Part shown: piece after piece, positions 31,184-42,303 of the stretch
Position numbering within the stretch: position 1 is the stretch's first letter
Layout of the letters: every line of letters begins with the position of its first letter
Translations under genes and position numbers: made by a program
Notes under the pieces: generated by a model
Told to the model about the DNA's origin: nothing
Seen by the model: only the letters and a program-made list of their open reading frames with translations
The model's database searches: none
Assembly: GCF_028009165.1 (NCBI RefSeq)
Contig: NW_026611614.1
Coordinates: 496,001-560,000, forward strand
Origin: Akanthomyces muscarius
Lineage: Eukaryota; Ascomycota; Sordariomycetes; Hypocreales; Cordycipitaceae
Reading direction: 5' to 3'
Length of the DNA: 64,000 nt

Positions 31184-32831
31184 TCATTTCTTCCGTTTCC
31201 TTTTTGGTACCGATAAGCTCTCAATCTCCTGGCATTATTAGCGAAGTTAACAAGACCAAACACCAGAGACATACCTCTAAAGCCTTTCTGGCCATGTCAA
31301 GTTTCTCTTCACTGTCCCATGTCCAGGGAGGGCTTTTGTCTTCCCAGAGTTGCAATACTTGCTTCATCAGTGGGATAAAATCCGCAGACGGATCCTCATT
31401 CGTCAAATGCGGAAAGCGTAGCTCTAGAAGGGCCAGCCGCAGAGCACCAAGAACTTGGCACGTGTGAAGGTGCATAGTAAATGACATGCCCACTTGAGAT
31501 AGCGAGAAGGGTGCGTGTAGGGTCCCTTGCGGTTGAATGAGCGTGTCGCCTGCTTCCAGCGGAATAGGAAAAGCTGTGAAAGACAACTCCTCTGTTTGCG
31601 CAAAGACCTCCAGGACTTCAAGCTGCTCGCATGACTTGACTATCCATAACTTTCTGCCCTCATTGCAGAATACTGTCGTAATGACACCACCCCGATCGAC
31701 GTGAAAAAGGGACACTGCTCCTCTACTTGCAAAAAGACTACCCTCAGAAGATGACTCCTAATCAGTTCTGTTGTGTGTCTCTGGCTTTCCATTGTCGACA
31801 ACCATGGTGGTTAACAGATTGTAATTCGTCAGCCCGGCGAGAGGGCCTGGAATTGGGTTATCGTTTCGAGATCTGAGGTTTAGCGCGTTTGAGGGACCAA
31901 AATGTTGTGGATTACATAGCCGCTTCGTGGCTTCTTCAGAGCCTAGCTTCATTGGCCACGCTTTGTTTTTCCCTTTGCGATAGAGGACCTGCAGGTCCAC
32001 TGTGGGAAGCGCCCGCATGTAATCCAACATGGCGATATTCGACACACGTCTATTAGAATCAGGTAGATTCTGGCTCGAGGGTATCAATATGGGCAGAAGT
32101 GGTGGTCCCTTCTCCAGAATGCTTCTTGCTTCGCCCGCAGTGCAGACAACAAACGCATTGCTTGGCCTAGCCCAGATAGAGGAACGATACTCTTCCGCGC
32201 CGACTGGCGTGCCCAGGGAGGTTATTTCGAGTATTCGTTGGTATTTTCGAAAGTCTCCTTTAGCCCTCGTTCCACTCTCCGCCTTTCTATATTCCTCTTC
32301 TACCATTCGGCGGCACTCCTCCAAGTATTGGCTCGCCATAGTTTCGACGTTGCGGACGAAATCACGGCTTGCTCGCGCGCCATCGTATGTGGAGACTGTT
32401 GATGGCTGACCAGCTGCGGCGTCTAGGTCTCCCATCTCGCTTGATCGGCAGGCAGTAATAGTGCTATCGCCATGGAAAGCGACTTCGTTCACTGGGCTTG
32501 CAGCAGAGCCCGGCCCGGCACTTGGTTCTGTTGGAGGGCGCTGCGGGCAATTGAGGAAGTGATGAACCGCCTGCGAGGGCAGGTATCCTCCCCCACACAT
32601 GGAACATATTTCATGCATTAGCCGGTAGTGCTTTGTCAGATATCCGATATCGCGGAGGCCCAAACCACACTGTGAACAAGGGTGACACCGATGCAGCATG
32701 GGGCTGCTATCGAGGTGCCAGCCGGCGCATGTGCGACATCGGGAATGGGGCTTCTTCTCATGATCACTGATTCCACTCAATGTGAAGAACAAGTGGCATT
32801 TGCTGCACTGCTTCGGCTTTCGGAGCTTCAT
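31184..32831 (-). CDS. Zinc-finger and JmjC-domain protein with an in-frame TAG
   Basis: Read from 32831 (another ATG at 32933) to 31275, then intron 31274-31229 (GTATGT, branch GCTAAT, acceptor CCAG) and a last exon 31228-31184 ending in PKRKRKK, a nuclear-localisation signal. The N-terminus has several Cys pairs (CSKCH, CRTC, CSQCG, CSMCG), a multi-zinc module. The C-terminal half contains a JmjC/cupin fold: LFHVDRGGVITTV gives the His-x-Asp iron ligands, and GDTLIQPQGTLHAPFS is the typical second block. JmjC proteins are iron- and 2-oxoglutarate-dependent oxygenases, often histone demethylases. TAG 31758-31760 interrupts the single frame just before the JmjC part. A 45-nt GTTGTC...GATTAG intron could remove it in phase; otherwise this is a nonsense allele. 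Confidence 0.6.
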
Positions 32832-32972
32832 CGTATTGGTAGCTTTGCAACGTTGTGGTGATGTTTGGTGAATGTTTGTCCCTGCAGGTCTCCACTCCTC
32901 GGCTTTCGTCTGCATGACCTTCACTGGCTCCATACACGATCCACGCCGAGCTTTGCTCGAGGCGATGAGGTC

Positions 32973-33028
32973 TGATAAAAAGCTCGAGAACAATATCTCA
33001 GATAGAGACTTATACACCTTTTACATGG
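32973..33028 (+). repeat. 56-bp duplicate of the NTase-like gene
   Basis: This stretch matches 21734-21789 of the nucleotidyltransferase-like gene at 54 of 56 positions by eye. The two differences are adjacent G-to-A changes (GGG to AAG). The shared part encodes LENNISDRDLYTFYM in the source. It lies at the 5' side of the JmjC gene, antisense to it, and is followed by a T-rich tract. Confidence 0.9.
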
Positions 33029-33034
33029 GGAGGT

Positions 33035-33074
<40 letters not shown>

Positions 33075-34550
33075 TGCCAAAGCCCGTTAGGCCTTGTGGT
33101 CGGCTTTTCAGGCTAGGGAAAGATACTTTAAATGAGCCGCTCACATGATCGAGTTTGGGTGATTGCGAGATTCGTGTGAGCCCGTGATTGTCCGGGGTGT
33201 TCTTCTGCGCAGAGGTAGGTACGAATTTTATTTCGAAGAAAAAGAAAAAAGGAGAGAGGGGGGGGGGGGGGGGGGGGCTTCACGATGCTTCATCTTCCCA
33301 GTTTCTTCGTGACGGAATTGAAGCACTGCCGTGGACGGCAGACGCCGGTCTACATAATGAGCAGAAATTTTACAGATTGATATGTTTGTGAAACTCTGAA
33401 GCGTGCATGGAATAGAGGAGGTGCAATTCGAAAGTGACAGTGTTTTGATTCGTCTGCGCTTAACTTCTACAGACTTGCTGCTTCCTGGATGATTTAAGAC
33501 AACTCAGTATCTCGCACCAGGCTGATTGCTTGCGGGTTCGACCGCAGGACAGTGATGTGAACTTGATTCGACTTGTCCTTGATTTATCATTTTGCTGCCT
33601 GACATGTTAGCTTCCGCTAGCCAATACCGTGGAGGACAAATAGGAAACATTCGATTTACTCATAGGAGCTTTATATCAGTATCTGTCCACTGCGAGGACA
33701 ACATGGATTCGTGGGACAAGGAACACAATATTCATGAGTCCCAAAGTCGGCGGCTCTGCAGCATTCAATGCAGCAGTCGTTGAATGGGAACAGGTCAATA
33801 TAATTCGTCATGGTTTTTTCTCGTGTTCAGTGGTCTGATACATACAGGATGCAAACGGATTTGGCAAAAATGTCTTGAAACTCGCTCACCAACAGGGTCG
33901 TACTTGATGACCTGATGGCAGAGAGGCGTCGATCGAGAGGGATACTGTTGCAAGCACCAGTGACTGGGCGGCTGGACCCACCGCCGCCACATTATGGTGG
34001 CTGCCTAGCACAGGACCTAGATAGCTTCTTCCGCCTTCCTTGATGGCCAGGCAATTCTTCAATGCAGCAGGAGTTGGGCCATCACCATTCATAGTAGTAC
34101 GTACGTATCTGTACCAACAGACACACAGGCCACGTATGATTGCAATGTTTCGACCCATCGCTGCAGTGTGTACTGGAAAGCATGACTCTATTCGAAGAAA
34201 AATTCAATTGGCACGACACCATTCTACTCCAAAGCACCGAGGGCGGTACACATGCCATGGAAGTCAGTCGCGAGACCTCGCGCACCCGGAGGGATAAAGG
34301 GATGTATGAGTGGATATTTTAGGCCGTGCGCCAAGCGTTAGACGAAGGACGGGCGCGTATACGTAGACGCCCACGGACTACTCGTAGCAGGCAACTACTC
34401 AGTAGCTACCAGTAAAACCCGGAGTGGGTGTCGCGGGTGAACATCTATGGAGCTCGCTCAGGTATCTCTGACCTCAACGACGTTTCACGTAGCCGGCAAT
34501 AAGTAATTCCGAGTGGATCACTTGCTAACATTACGTAACCAAGGTCCAAA
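33029..34550. other. Intergenic with long T and G homopolymers
   Basis: T27 at 33049-33075 and G20 at 33258-33277 flank ordinary sequence. From 33300 to 34550 there is no supported gene or RNA gene; a GGTTCGA-like motif at about 33535 lacks the rest of a tRNA. Confidence 0.5.
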
Positions 34551-34618
34551 GCCCCAATTTGTTTAAAGGCCCAATTTGTTTAAAGCCCCAATTTGTTTAA
34601 AGCCCCAATTTGTTCCTG
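34551..34618 (+). repeat. 17-bp tandem repeat, 4 copies
   Basis: Unit AGCCCCAATTTGTTTAA repeats four times, with AGG for AGC in the second copy and the last copy ending GTTCCT. Confidence 0.9.
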
Positions 34619-34999
34619 GGAGCCACATCTACTGGTACGAGCGCAGGAGGCACATTCAGCCACTTGTCTCGGTCCTCTACGGGTCATTGTCCGCTGCAAC
34701 GCTGCCGCCCAACCTCAATCAAGGCATCTCCTCTGTGCAAATCAACAGCCACGCCTGGCGTTTATTGAAGGACAAGGAGCGATACCTCGGTAATCCTTGA
34801 TGAGCTGTTTATTACGGGCCCACGCGCTAGCAGAGCCTTGTTAGGCGGCCAGCGCGGTTTCTTTGATGGAGGGCTATTCTGCAGGGAGCGGTGCGGGCGT
34901 CAAGTCACCCATCATGTCGGCCATTTCAAACAGTGTGCTTGAGGACACCGATAATGATTCGCGGTGTATTTGTTATGAGCATAATTAGCGTCCTGTCTC

Positions 35000-37640
35000 G
35001 ACTTACCCTGTTTCGTAAAAAAAGTGACCCCACATAGTATTAATACCCTTCCCTTAACACCGTGTACCTTAATGATGGAAAAAAAAAAAACGGATTTACG
35101 TTTTGCCCATACTATCCTAGCCCCACTTCTATCATATCGTAAGGACTAGATTTTCCCTCTTCATAGACTATAACGTATAGTTATTCCTCGCTAAATAGAG
35201 GCCCGCTTAGTCTACCCGCTTCTTAGCGCGACGATAGACTCCGTGGAACTGGAGGCTTATCGTACTCGCTTCTCTGATATTCGAAAGGGTCTCGCCAGCC
35301 AGGTCGATAGGGGCATAAATCTTATCGATATAAGTAGCGTGCGTGCTAAGTTCTAAGTTCAACATTATACTAATACACTTAATAGTAGGAGCTATTAAAA
35401 GAGCTAAGCTAGACGAAAATAGCGCTTGAGCAGATAAAGCTTAACCTAGACAACGAGCGCGAAGCGAGAAGACGACTATAGCAGGATGCCCAGGAAAACA
35501 AAGATTAGAAGGAGCAGCTAGAGAGCTGGCCTCACATCGTTACACTAATAGATGCAGACGCAGATAGCTACGTGGTAAGTATGTGCGTGTTACTCCTTTT
35601 AAAGTGACTAGTATAACTATAGAATTGTTATAGTTTCACAACGATTATATTACGATAGTAGAGAAGGGCGGCGAGAACGCCGCTAATAGCCTTCTAGCTG
35701 CTCTATAGCAGTTTGTACGAGACATAGTAGGGATCCCTAGCGGGATAGATATCCTAGTAAGGGCCTATATAAATATTGGCGGGTTAGGTAAAGCACTTAA
35801 GCGTGGCAAGAGGGTGAACGACGTCGGCCAGTTTAGGGCGTTTATAAAGGGTTTTAGTAACTATTAGGCCTTCTTTGACTTTATAGATATTAGTACTGGG
35901 AAAGAACGAGCAGACTTTAAGGTTTAAGGTATATTAACAGCGGAGTTCCCTTCCACCTTCTACGTTATAAATTGTTTCTAGTCTGGCCCGCTTTTAAGAG
36001 TAAATATTGACTTAGGTGTCTTAGAGAACGTTAAGTTTTTCTTGGAAAGTTTCTAATGTAAACACGTTATCGTAGTGTGTGGTTATAATATAGGTTACCA
36101 TACGTTCCTTGGACAGTATGCTGCCGATAAGCAGCTTATAGAACGTATAACTCTGTTAGAGGGAGGAAGCCTGTTACTAACTAAGATTAAGAATTTAGAG
36201 TTAAGGACAACTAAATTCGGTTCTATTTTCAGCGAACAAACCTAACCTACGATATGGGCGAACTTAGTAGGACCAGCTATAGGATGGGGAACTATATCTA
36301 ATACGGCAGGAGCCGTTATAAATACTAATAATAATATTAAAAGGCTAGTGGCAGTTATGTCGAGATAAGTGACGGGGCTAAAGACACTATCAGCGAGATG
36401 GCATAGGCTTAAGGTGCAATCAGGGAGACTAGGCCCAATTCTAAAGGATAAGAATAGGTGGCGTATTAACAGGCCGCTCTCTATAAGCGCGGCGGTTATA
36501 GATAGGATTAGGAGAGAATTCTTATATAATTTTCTTTTTCTCTGTGGTAAGTGCGCTAAACAGTGCTTAAGGAACTATGAACATCGGCCGCTCTCGGACG
36601 AAGAGTATGATGCCCTATAGCTGCTCGTACAACAAGGCCGTTATTATGTGAGCATAAAAGCTAGGCAGGATGTTAATAACGAATATTTAGACGCGCTGTG
36701 TGTCTATAGCTACGGAAGTAGGGGTAAATAGGAAGGTAAAGAGCTATATTGCTGGGAGAGATTAGATAAGGGCGAAGAACTATCCCTTAACCTAAAAGAA
36801 TATATAAAGAGCTAGTAATATAGAAGTTAGTTATAAGTGTTATATAGCAAGATAGCGGTTTTAAGAATAACTGTGGGTTTTATAGTTAGGTTTATACAGA
36901 TTGACAGAGTTAAGGAGGTTTATTTAAGGCGGGTTATTAATATTAAAAAGAACATTAAATAATACTGTCCCCTAAACTACTTCCCCATAATAGGGCCGTT
37001 CTAATTTTATATCAACATATAGTATAAAGACTTAAGCACTATCTCTAGATGTTAGCCGCCAGGGGGTAGGAATGCATACTAAGACTACTTACTGTTAGAA
37101 GTTAAGAAGTATAAGCATCAAGCGCGCTTTCTATTATAGTACCATACTAATCCTTTTATTATATACTCTAGTCTATATGTAAAGCGTTGCTTCTTAACGG
37201 CTGCCATAATCTCCCACTACACACAGGACCAAGGATAGGTATCCTTTTTTCTTCGATATGCTTCTATACGATTCTACCATATAGCCACGTGGGATATCTA
37301 CTCAGAGCGAGCATATATATAGGAACAAAGCCCAAGTATACTGCATTTTATTTCACACTCTAAAGTGTAGCTTTACGATCTAGCTATTTATCCTCAGCCT
37401 GCCAACCACCGCCGAGATGTCACGTGACTTACGAGCTTAAAGCGGTCTCCTAAAGAGGACGGATAGGTACCCTAGCCAAAAAAAAGCAGGTACTCACAAA
37501 ATGACCGCACTATGCCGCCCTTTTTAGACACTAGAAAATTGCCCACTTTATATGCCCATTTTCGGCTCTTTAGCGCCAAGCCTAATCTTTTAAAGAGAGT
37601 CACAGCGGACGCTAGTTATGCTCAGAACAATACAAAAACC
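35000..37640. other. RIP-like AT-shifted island
   Basis: The base composition and dinucleotides change sharply: TA is very frequent, and long frames are interrupted almost only by TAG and TAA. Such stops arise when CA (or TG on the other strand) becomes TA, the hallmark of repeat-induced point mutation in ascomycetes. At least two protein-like stretches can still be read through (about 35634-36180 and 36370-36960). Later parts (36960-37400) read similarly, with TAG where Gln or Trp would fit. It probably represents a repeated element or duplicated gene silenced by RIP. Confidence 0.65.
35520..36180 (+). pseudogene. CCCH/DUF7923-like gene relic, RIP-type stops
   Basis: Upstream, HIVTLIDADADSYV precedes a GTAAGT-like intron start at 35575. 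From 35634 one frame runs to about 36180 with five TAG/TAA stops and no frameshift. It reads GIDILVRAYINIGGLGKAL, AFFDFIDISTGKERADFKV, NVKFFLESF, CKHVIVVCGYNIGY and ERITLLEG. This is the order of motifs in the PIN-like domain of a fungal CCCH zinc-finger family (DUF7923, from memory). The zinc finger itself is not recognised downstream. All lesions are of the C-to-T/G-to-A kind, so the copy is inactive. Confidence 0.6.
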
Positions 37641-38638
37641 AACTAATGTCTTTTTTTTTCTCGTATGTAGCTCGAACAGGATCTCGCGGGGTTCTGGCTA
37701 AATGCAGGGACGGGCGTGCGCACGTGTGTAATGTTTATTCACTTAGAGAAGCCAGCAGGGCGTGAGGCACAGAGAAGGCGGTCTTATTGATGGAATCTAG
37801 TTACTGCTTGCGCATAATAACTAAGCTTGAGCCCTCTAAAAGCTTCCTGGCCTTTTCGGCACCGAATCGTGAGGGGTTCGGTGCTGGCACGAGGCTGAGT
37901 CATCAAGGGCCCACAGTGGCTAGATATGCTGAGTCATCAGATCGTTACAACGTGACGACGGGTACAGGGTAGGACGCGCGACTTCTTCCAGCTGTGACAT
38001 GCTCCATGCTATTTACTGATTTACTTTGTCAGCTGGACTGATACGTACATGCAAGCCAGCAGAAGCTACTCGCCGAAAGGCGCTCCACCTCGGCCTAACC
38101 ATCCAGACAGGTACAAGTTGAGCACCCGTGCGCAACAAGCAATCTTGTGTTGGAAGGCCGACGCTGTGGTGGGGCAGTTGCGTGCACCGCCTCGCGCCTC
38201 CAGGCCAGTGTGCACGCTAACTGCGCCAGGCACCAGCTGCGGTCAACCTTGGTACGCGGCGCGTTGCTCGACGCGCGACAACAGTTCTCACTTCCACCGC
38301 CTTGGCCGTCCAATAGACTGTACAAATTTCACCATTCATCATAGAAAACTTCATAAACCCTCTATTGGTACCTTGCAACTGTAGTAGTAAATGTGTCTAA
38401 TGGAGCCTCGTATGCTGTCCGCACCATCGCCAAGTTGACCCAGGACCGGGTCCTCCTCCCGGAAATTATGGCTACCAACGTGAGCTAAGAAGCAGGACCG
38501 TTGGGGGAGGCAGAGGCGCTGATTTCGGACCTGTTCAGTGACCGAGCTAGTGGGCTCTATTGGTTGCACGGCCGGGCGAAGTAGACAAATTGAACTGTAC
38601 AGTAATGACAGCCCTGCTAGGCTCCTCCGTTATGACCT
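37641..38638. other. Intergenic, nothing recognised
   Basis: Composition returns to normal. ORFs at 37787-37972 and 38049-38384 lack motifs. No repeat or RNA gene noted. Confidence 0.45.
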
Positions 38639-39195
38639 TTACGGGACAATAAAATCGGAAGTCAATCTATAGCATTGCTCTGACCCCTCTGGTAGCCAAG
38701 GATGGATTCCGATGTTGCGGCGAGTTGATTCGTCAAAGGCGCCAATATCGATGGTACCAATCTGGGCTGGCTTTCCATTGGGATCATTGCATACGACAAC
38801 GAGTATGAATTGACGTGGACTATTAGCCTCGTTTTGAAGTGTAGTTAGCGACAATGGACCATTGCAGTTATCGTGGAACTTGGCACTGAGCGAGACGTGG
38901 TTAGAACGGGTCGAGCCATGCATGGTTCTCTGAGGATAGCTCACTTTGGCAGGTTTGGCAATATACGCAGTTGGTGATCGGTGTCTGACAGGAAATTCTG
39001 CAGATTCCCTTCTACGAGATTTCCCCGACATAGGCACTGAAATATGGTGGAATAGGCATTGATCAGATAGCATCTTTCGCACACATCTCGGATGTTGCCA
39101 TCGACAGGTGTCAGACTGGTGTCGTTTCTATAATCGCAGATAGCTGCGGCGGATGCTGCCAAGGCGAAAATGAGGACACAGCGAACGGGCAGCAT
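38639..39195 (-). CDS. Small secreted protein, effector candidate
   Basis: The ATG at 39195 gives a clear signal peptide (MLPVRCVLIFALAASAAA). Exon 1 is 39195-39016 and exon 2 38929-38639, joined by an 86-nt intron (GTAGAA to CTCAG) in phase 0, for 156 aa. A second choice of intron (donor GTCAGA, acceptor CTCAG) also keeps frame and changes only the middle. The mature part has about eight Cys (ICDYRN, VCERCYL, FQCLCRGN, DNCNG, VVVCND, EQCYRL). The layout is faintly like a CVNH lectin, but I cannot confirm this. Proteins of this size and type are often apoplastic effectors or surface proteins. No neighbour is obviously linked. Confidence 0.55.
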
Positions 39196-41235
39196 GTTGA
39201 TGACTCTACAGAGCAGCGAGTATGAGGGAGGGTCAACCACCTATTTATAATGAGCGATTCTTCTGCGTTATTGGCTGTAACTAGCGAATGACAAATAAAT
39301 CGGCGTATTTGGTATGGAGATCTTGTATGACGAATCATCATCTCCCGACAATCACGCCCATTACGCCATATTCATCACGCCTCTCACGCACCACATCCCT
39401 CACGCACCACATCCCTCACGCACCACACCCCTCATTCGGCAACCGGGGCATGTTTGAACAAAGATATCAGCATAACCAGACGTCTACTTGTATCAACGTA
39501 TTAGTTTGCACACCATATTGCTCTGTCGATCCTTTCTTGGCGATGTAAGCTGTCTACTCTACGCCACGGATGGTTTCAAAGATCTTACGGACTCGCGTTT
39601 TGGTTCTGTCAACAGCTCTTCTGCGGCCTCGTACCTGGCGCGTTACGCCATTCAATTCGCGGTGGAGCTTGTCCAAGTAGCTGCCTGCCATTTCTATTTG
39701 CTTTCCATCCATGTTTTTCTTTGTTTCGCATGATTTGCTTATTTTCTAAACGAGCGTCGACCATCACTAGAACTGACTTTGGCGCCGGGAGTTTCCACAA
39801 AACGGCAGTAAACGCTTGATGAGCCCCTCCAATTTTGAACTACTTGTTGATCCCTGGAACATAGCGGAGTGCACAATCATGACACTGGGCGATAGCCGTG
39901 GTAGAGGCTGGAGCTAGGTAACATTGTGAGCGCGCGTGAATGGTTCTGGAAGCGAGCGATCCAGATGTGGGTGGACGTGTATACGCTGCCAGGAACGAAT
40001 TCACTCAGCAGAGCGGAGGCACGGATTGTCCTCGGCGGCCCGTACAACAGATCTTGTGAGCCCACTGCAGTCAAAGGTAGTGTCAATCGACAAATGATAC
40101 TGATCAGCCCTTGAAGCACAGCTTTTTGCCGCCGCCAACCGCCAGTCCAGAATTCCACCAAGGCCGGCTTGTGCCCGTACTCCCAGACCAAACCAAGATT
40201 ACCGGGCGCTGGCTGCCCTGGACCTGCCTCCTCTCTCTCCTGTCTCTTCGAGTGTCGCCTCTGCTCAAAGGTCTGCCTCTCGGGTGCTCCTCTTGTCACG
40301 GAATTGTTGGGTTTATCGGCTCTGATGCTGTGCGGGCCGGCTTAAGTGGCCAAGTTCACCGTCTATCAGTCTTATAAAGAAGTCGCTATGTGCCAATACA
40401 TACCTACAGTAGAGTGCCGGTACAGGACAGTACCGGTACCAGTAATTCAACAGGAGCCAACAGTAGCGAGTGGTCACTCTAGGGATGCTGGTTTTTAAAA
40501 CCAGGTGGGTATGTACCTAGACTTGTGGTGTAACTACGATCGATGGAAATTGCGACTTTGCCGAAATGGACTTGCCCGCACGTAGCATTTACTCACAGCA
40601 AGACGCAAGTTATGAAAGCGAGTCTCTCATGAGGTGTGCAAAATGCTAAGGGAGCGCTTTGTGGCCGTACAATCCTGGCCGATCTGATCTAAACTCAGAG
40701 TTTCACCAAAAAAAAAAATTGGTAGAAATGTTGGCTCGATTGAAAAGCTGATGGATGCCGCGGCCCTTGGGCGCGCCTTTCTTCCGTGATTCCCTCGCAG
40801 CCTTTCCTGGTTCATCGTAGCCTGGATAAGTCAATCGAATGATCCCGCTTCCTTTTCTCTCTCTCGTGCTTCTCGCCGACCACATCTTTATTTCTGGTAC
40901 TTCATCGTCTAAGCCTTTGCCTGCCATGAAATCGCAGTATTTCTCGTGCATCGATTGGTCTCTACCTGGTACAGACACACACCCCTGCGCGCATGATCCT
41001 GGTTCAGGTGCCGCTCCTGCCTACTGAGTACCTTTTCCAAAGTAGTATTCCAATTATTACCGCGCATTGTAATCTGTACGAACGGTAGCACAACTTAAAC
41101 CCGCATTACTTATTACTGGTAGAGCCCCGATCCCCATGGCCTCTGCATTTCCGGCATGTATTCACTGCATTGCAACCCACTCAAGCTCTGGCTCTGCCTT
41201 CTGTCTACTCTTTTTCTCAATCAGCATCGTCCATA
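39196..41235. other. Intergenic with a 16-bp tandem repeat
   Basis: About 2 kb without a supported gene. A 16-bp repeat, CACGCACCACATCCCT, occurs three times at 39385-39432. ORFs at 39488-39733, 39877-40299 and 40703-40978 lack motifs and overlap other ORFs. Confidence 0.45.
39385..39432 (+). repeat. 16-bp tandem repeat, 3 copies
   Basis: Unit CACGCACCACATCCCT; the third copy has one change (ACCCCT). Confidence 0.85.
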
Positions 41236-42021
41236 ATGGAGCTCCTCGAACTAGTTGAATACGAGCCCAGTACACGTCCCTTCCAATGTGACTGGGACTC
41301 GTGCAACAAGGCAAGTTCTTCATTGACGCCCGACGGACTCAGTGACCTAATAACTGACTCCTCCCGCAATAGAGCTTCAAGCGCAATTCTGACCTTCAGC
41401 GCCATTACAGAATCCACACCAACGAGCGTCCTTATCCTTGCTCTATTCCCGGCTGTGAAAAAAGTTTCATCCAGCGCAGCGCCCTGATCATTCACATCCG
41501 CACTCATACCGGTGAGAAGCCTCATGAATGCCCGGACTGCGGCAAGCGCTTCTCCGACGTACGGTACATTCCCAACCCTGCATTCTGGTCCGCTGCTGAC
41601 CCTTCCTTAGTCTTCCTCTCGTGCCCGTCATCGCCGAGTTCACACCGGCAAGCGTCCCTACAAATGCGAACTCGAGGACTGCACCAAGAGCTTCTGCCGT
41701 AAAAACACCATGATGAAGCACCAGCGCAGCTGTCACCAGACTACTGTGTCTTATCCCGTCTCTTCCATCAATGAACAGCTTTTGTTCGATAGCAGCTATG
41801 CGATGCGCCATAATTCTTTCGTCGACTTCTATCAGCCAATATACTACAATATGCAAAGCTTCGGCAACTACACTCCTCAGCATCAGTCGAGTACGTCCCA
41901 GTACTACTACGCCCCTTGGCAACCTCCCAACACTATTGAGCAGGGCAACTCGAGCATCGATATTCTGCAGAGCGACATTCAGCCCGACTTGTCGGCTCCT
42001 CTCGTTCCCTTCAGAACGTAA
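41236..42021 (+). CDS. Four-finger C2H2 zinc-finger transcription factor
   Basis: Exons 41236-41310, 41373-41558 and 41611-42021 give 223 aa. Intron 1 has a GC donor (AAG then GCAAGT) and ATAG acceptor; intron 2 is GTACGG to TTAG. The joins restore perfect fingers: [36 protein letters not shown] and [15 protein letters not shown], each with its His pair and TGEKP or TNERP-type linkers. This independently proves the GC-AG intron. The C-terminal part is Gln/Tyr/Ser-rich, probably an activation region. The protein should bind DNA. It ends 283 bp before the start of the GH16 gene on the same strand and may or may not regulate it. Confidence 0.85.
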
Positions 42022-42303
42022 AGCATGATCACGCCACTCAATATCCACTTTAGCGCTACCAGCGGAAAACCTTCTATTTTAAGCTTGCTCCAGGTATATC
42101 AACCCAGATACCAGTCTTATATATCTAATTATGACTGAGCACCCTATGGTGTAGTCAATGCCAGAGGAGAACCTATATCAATTTTGGGACGGCAATATAG
42201 TACAGACACTATTTTTAGCTTATTAAAACGATTTATAGTCTTGAGCCTTTGGCTTTTGAACCAAACTCGTTCTTCGAGACAAATTACTCGTCTTGTCAAC
42301 TGT

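Noticed and set aside
33525..33550. tRNA B-box-like GGTTCGA motif
   Set aside because: No A-box, acceptor or D-arm at the right distance; not foldable as a tRNA by eye.
35634..36180. Possible alternative genetic code (TAG/TAA read as Gln)
   Set aside because: Only this AT-shifted island shows it; other genes in the window use TAG and TAA as stops, and RIP-type C-to-T change explains the pattern.
41488..42048. 186-codon minus-strand ORF
   Set aside because: It is the antisense shadow of the C2H2 gene, whose fingers are unmistakable on the plus strand.
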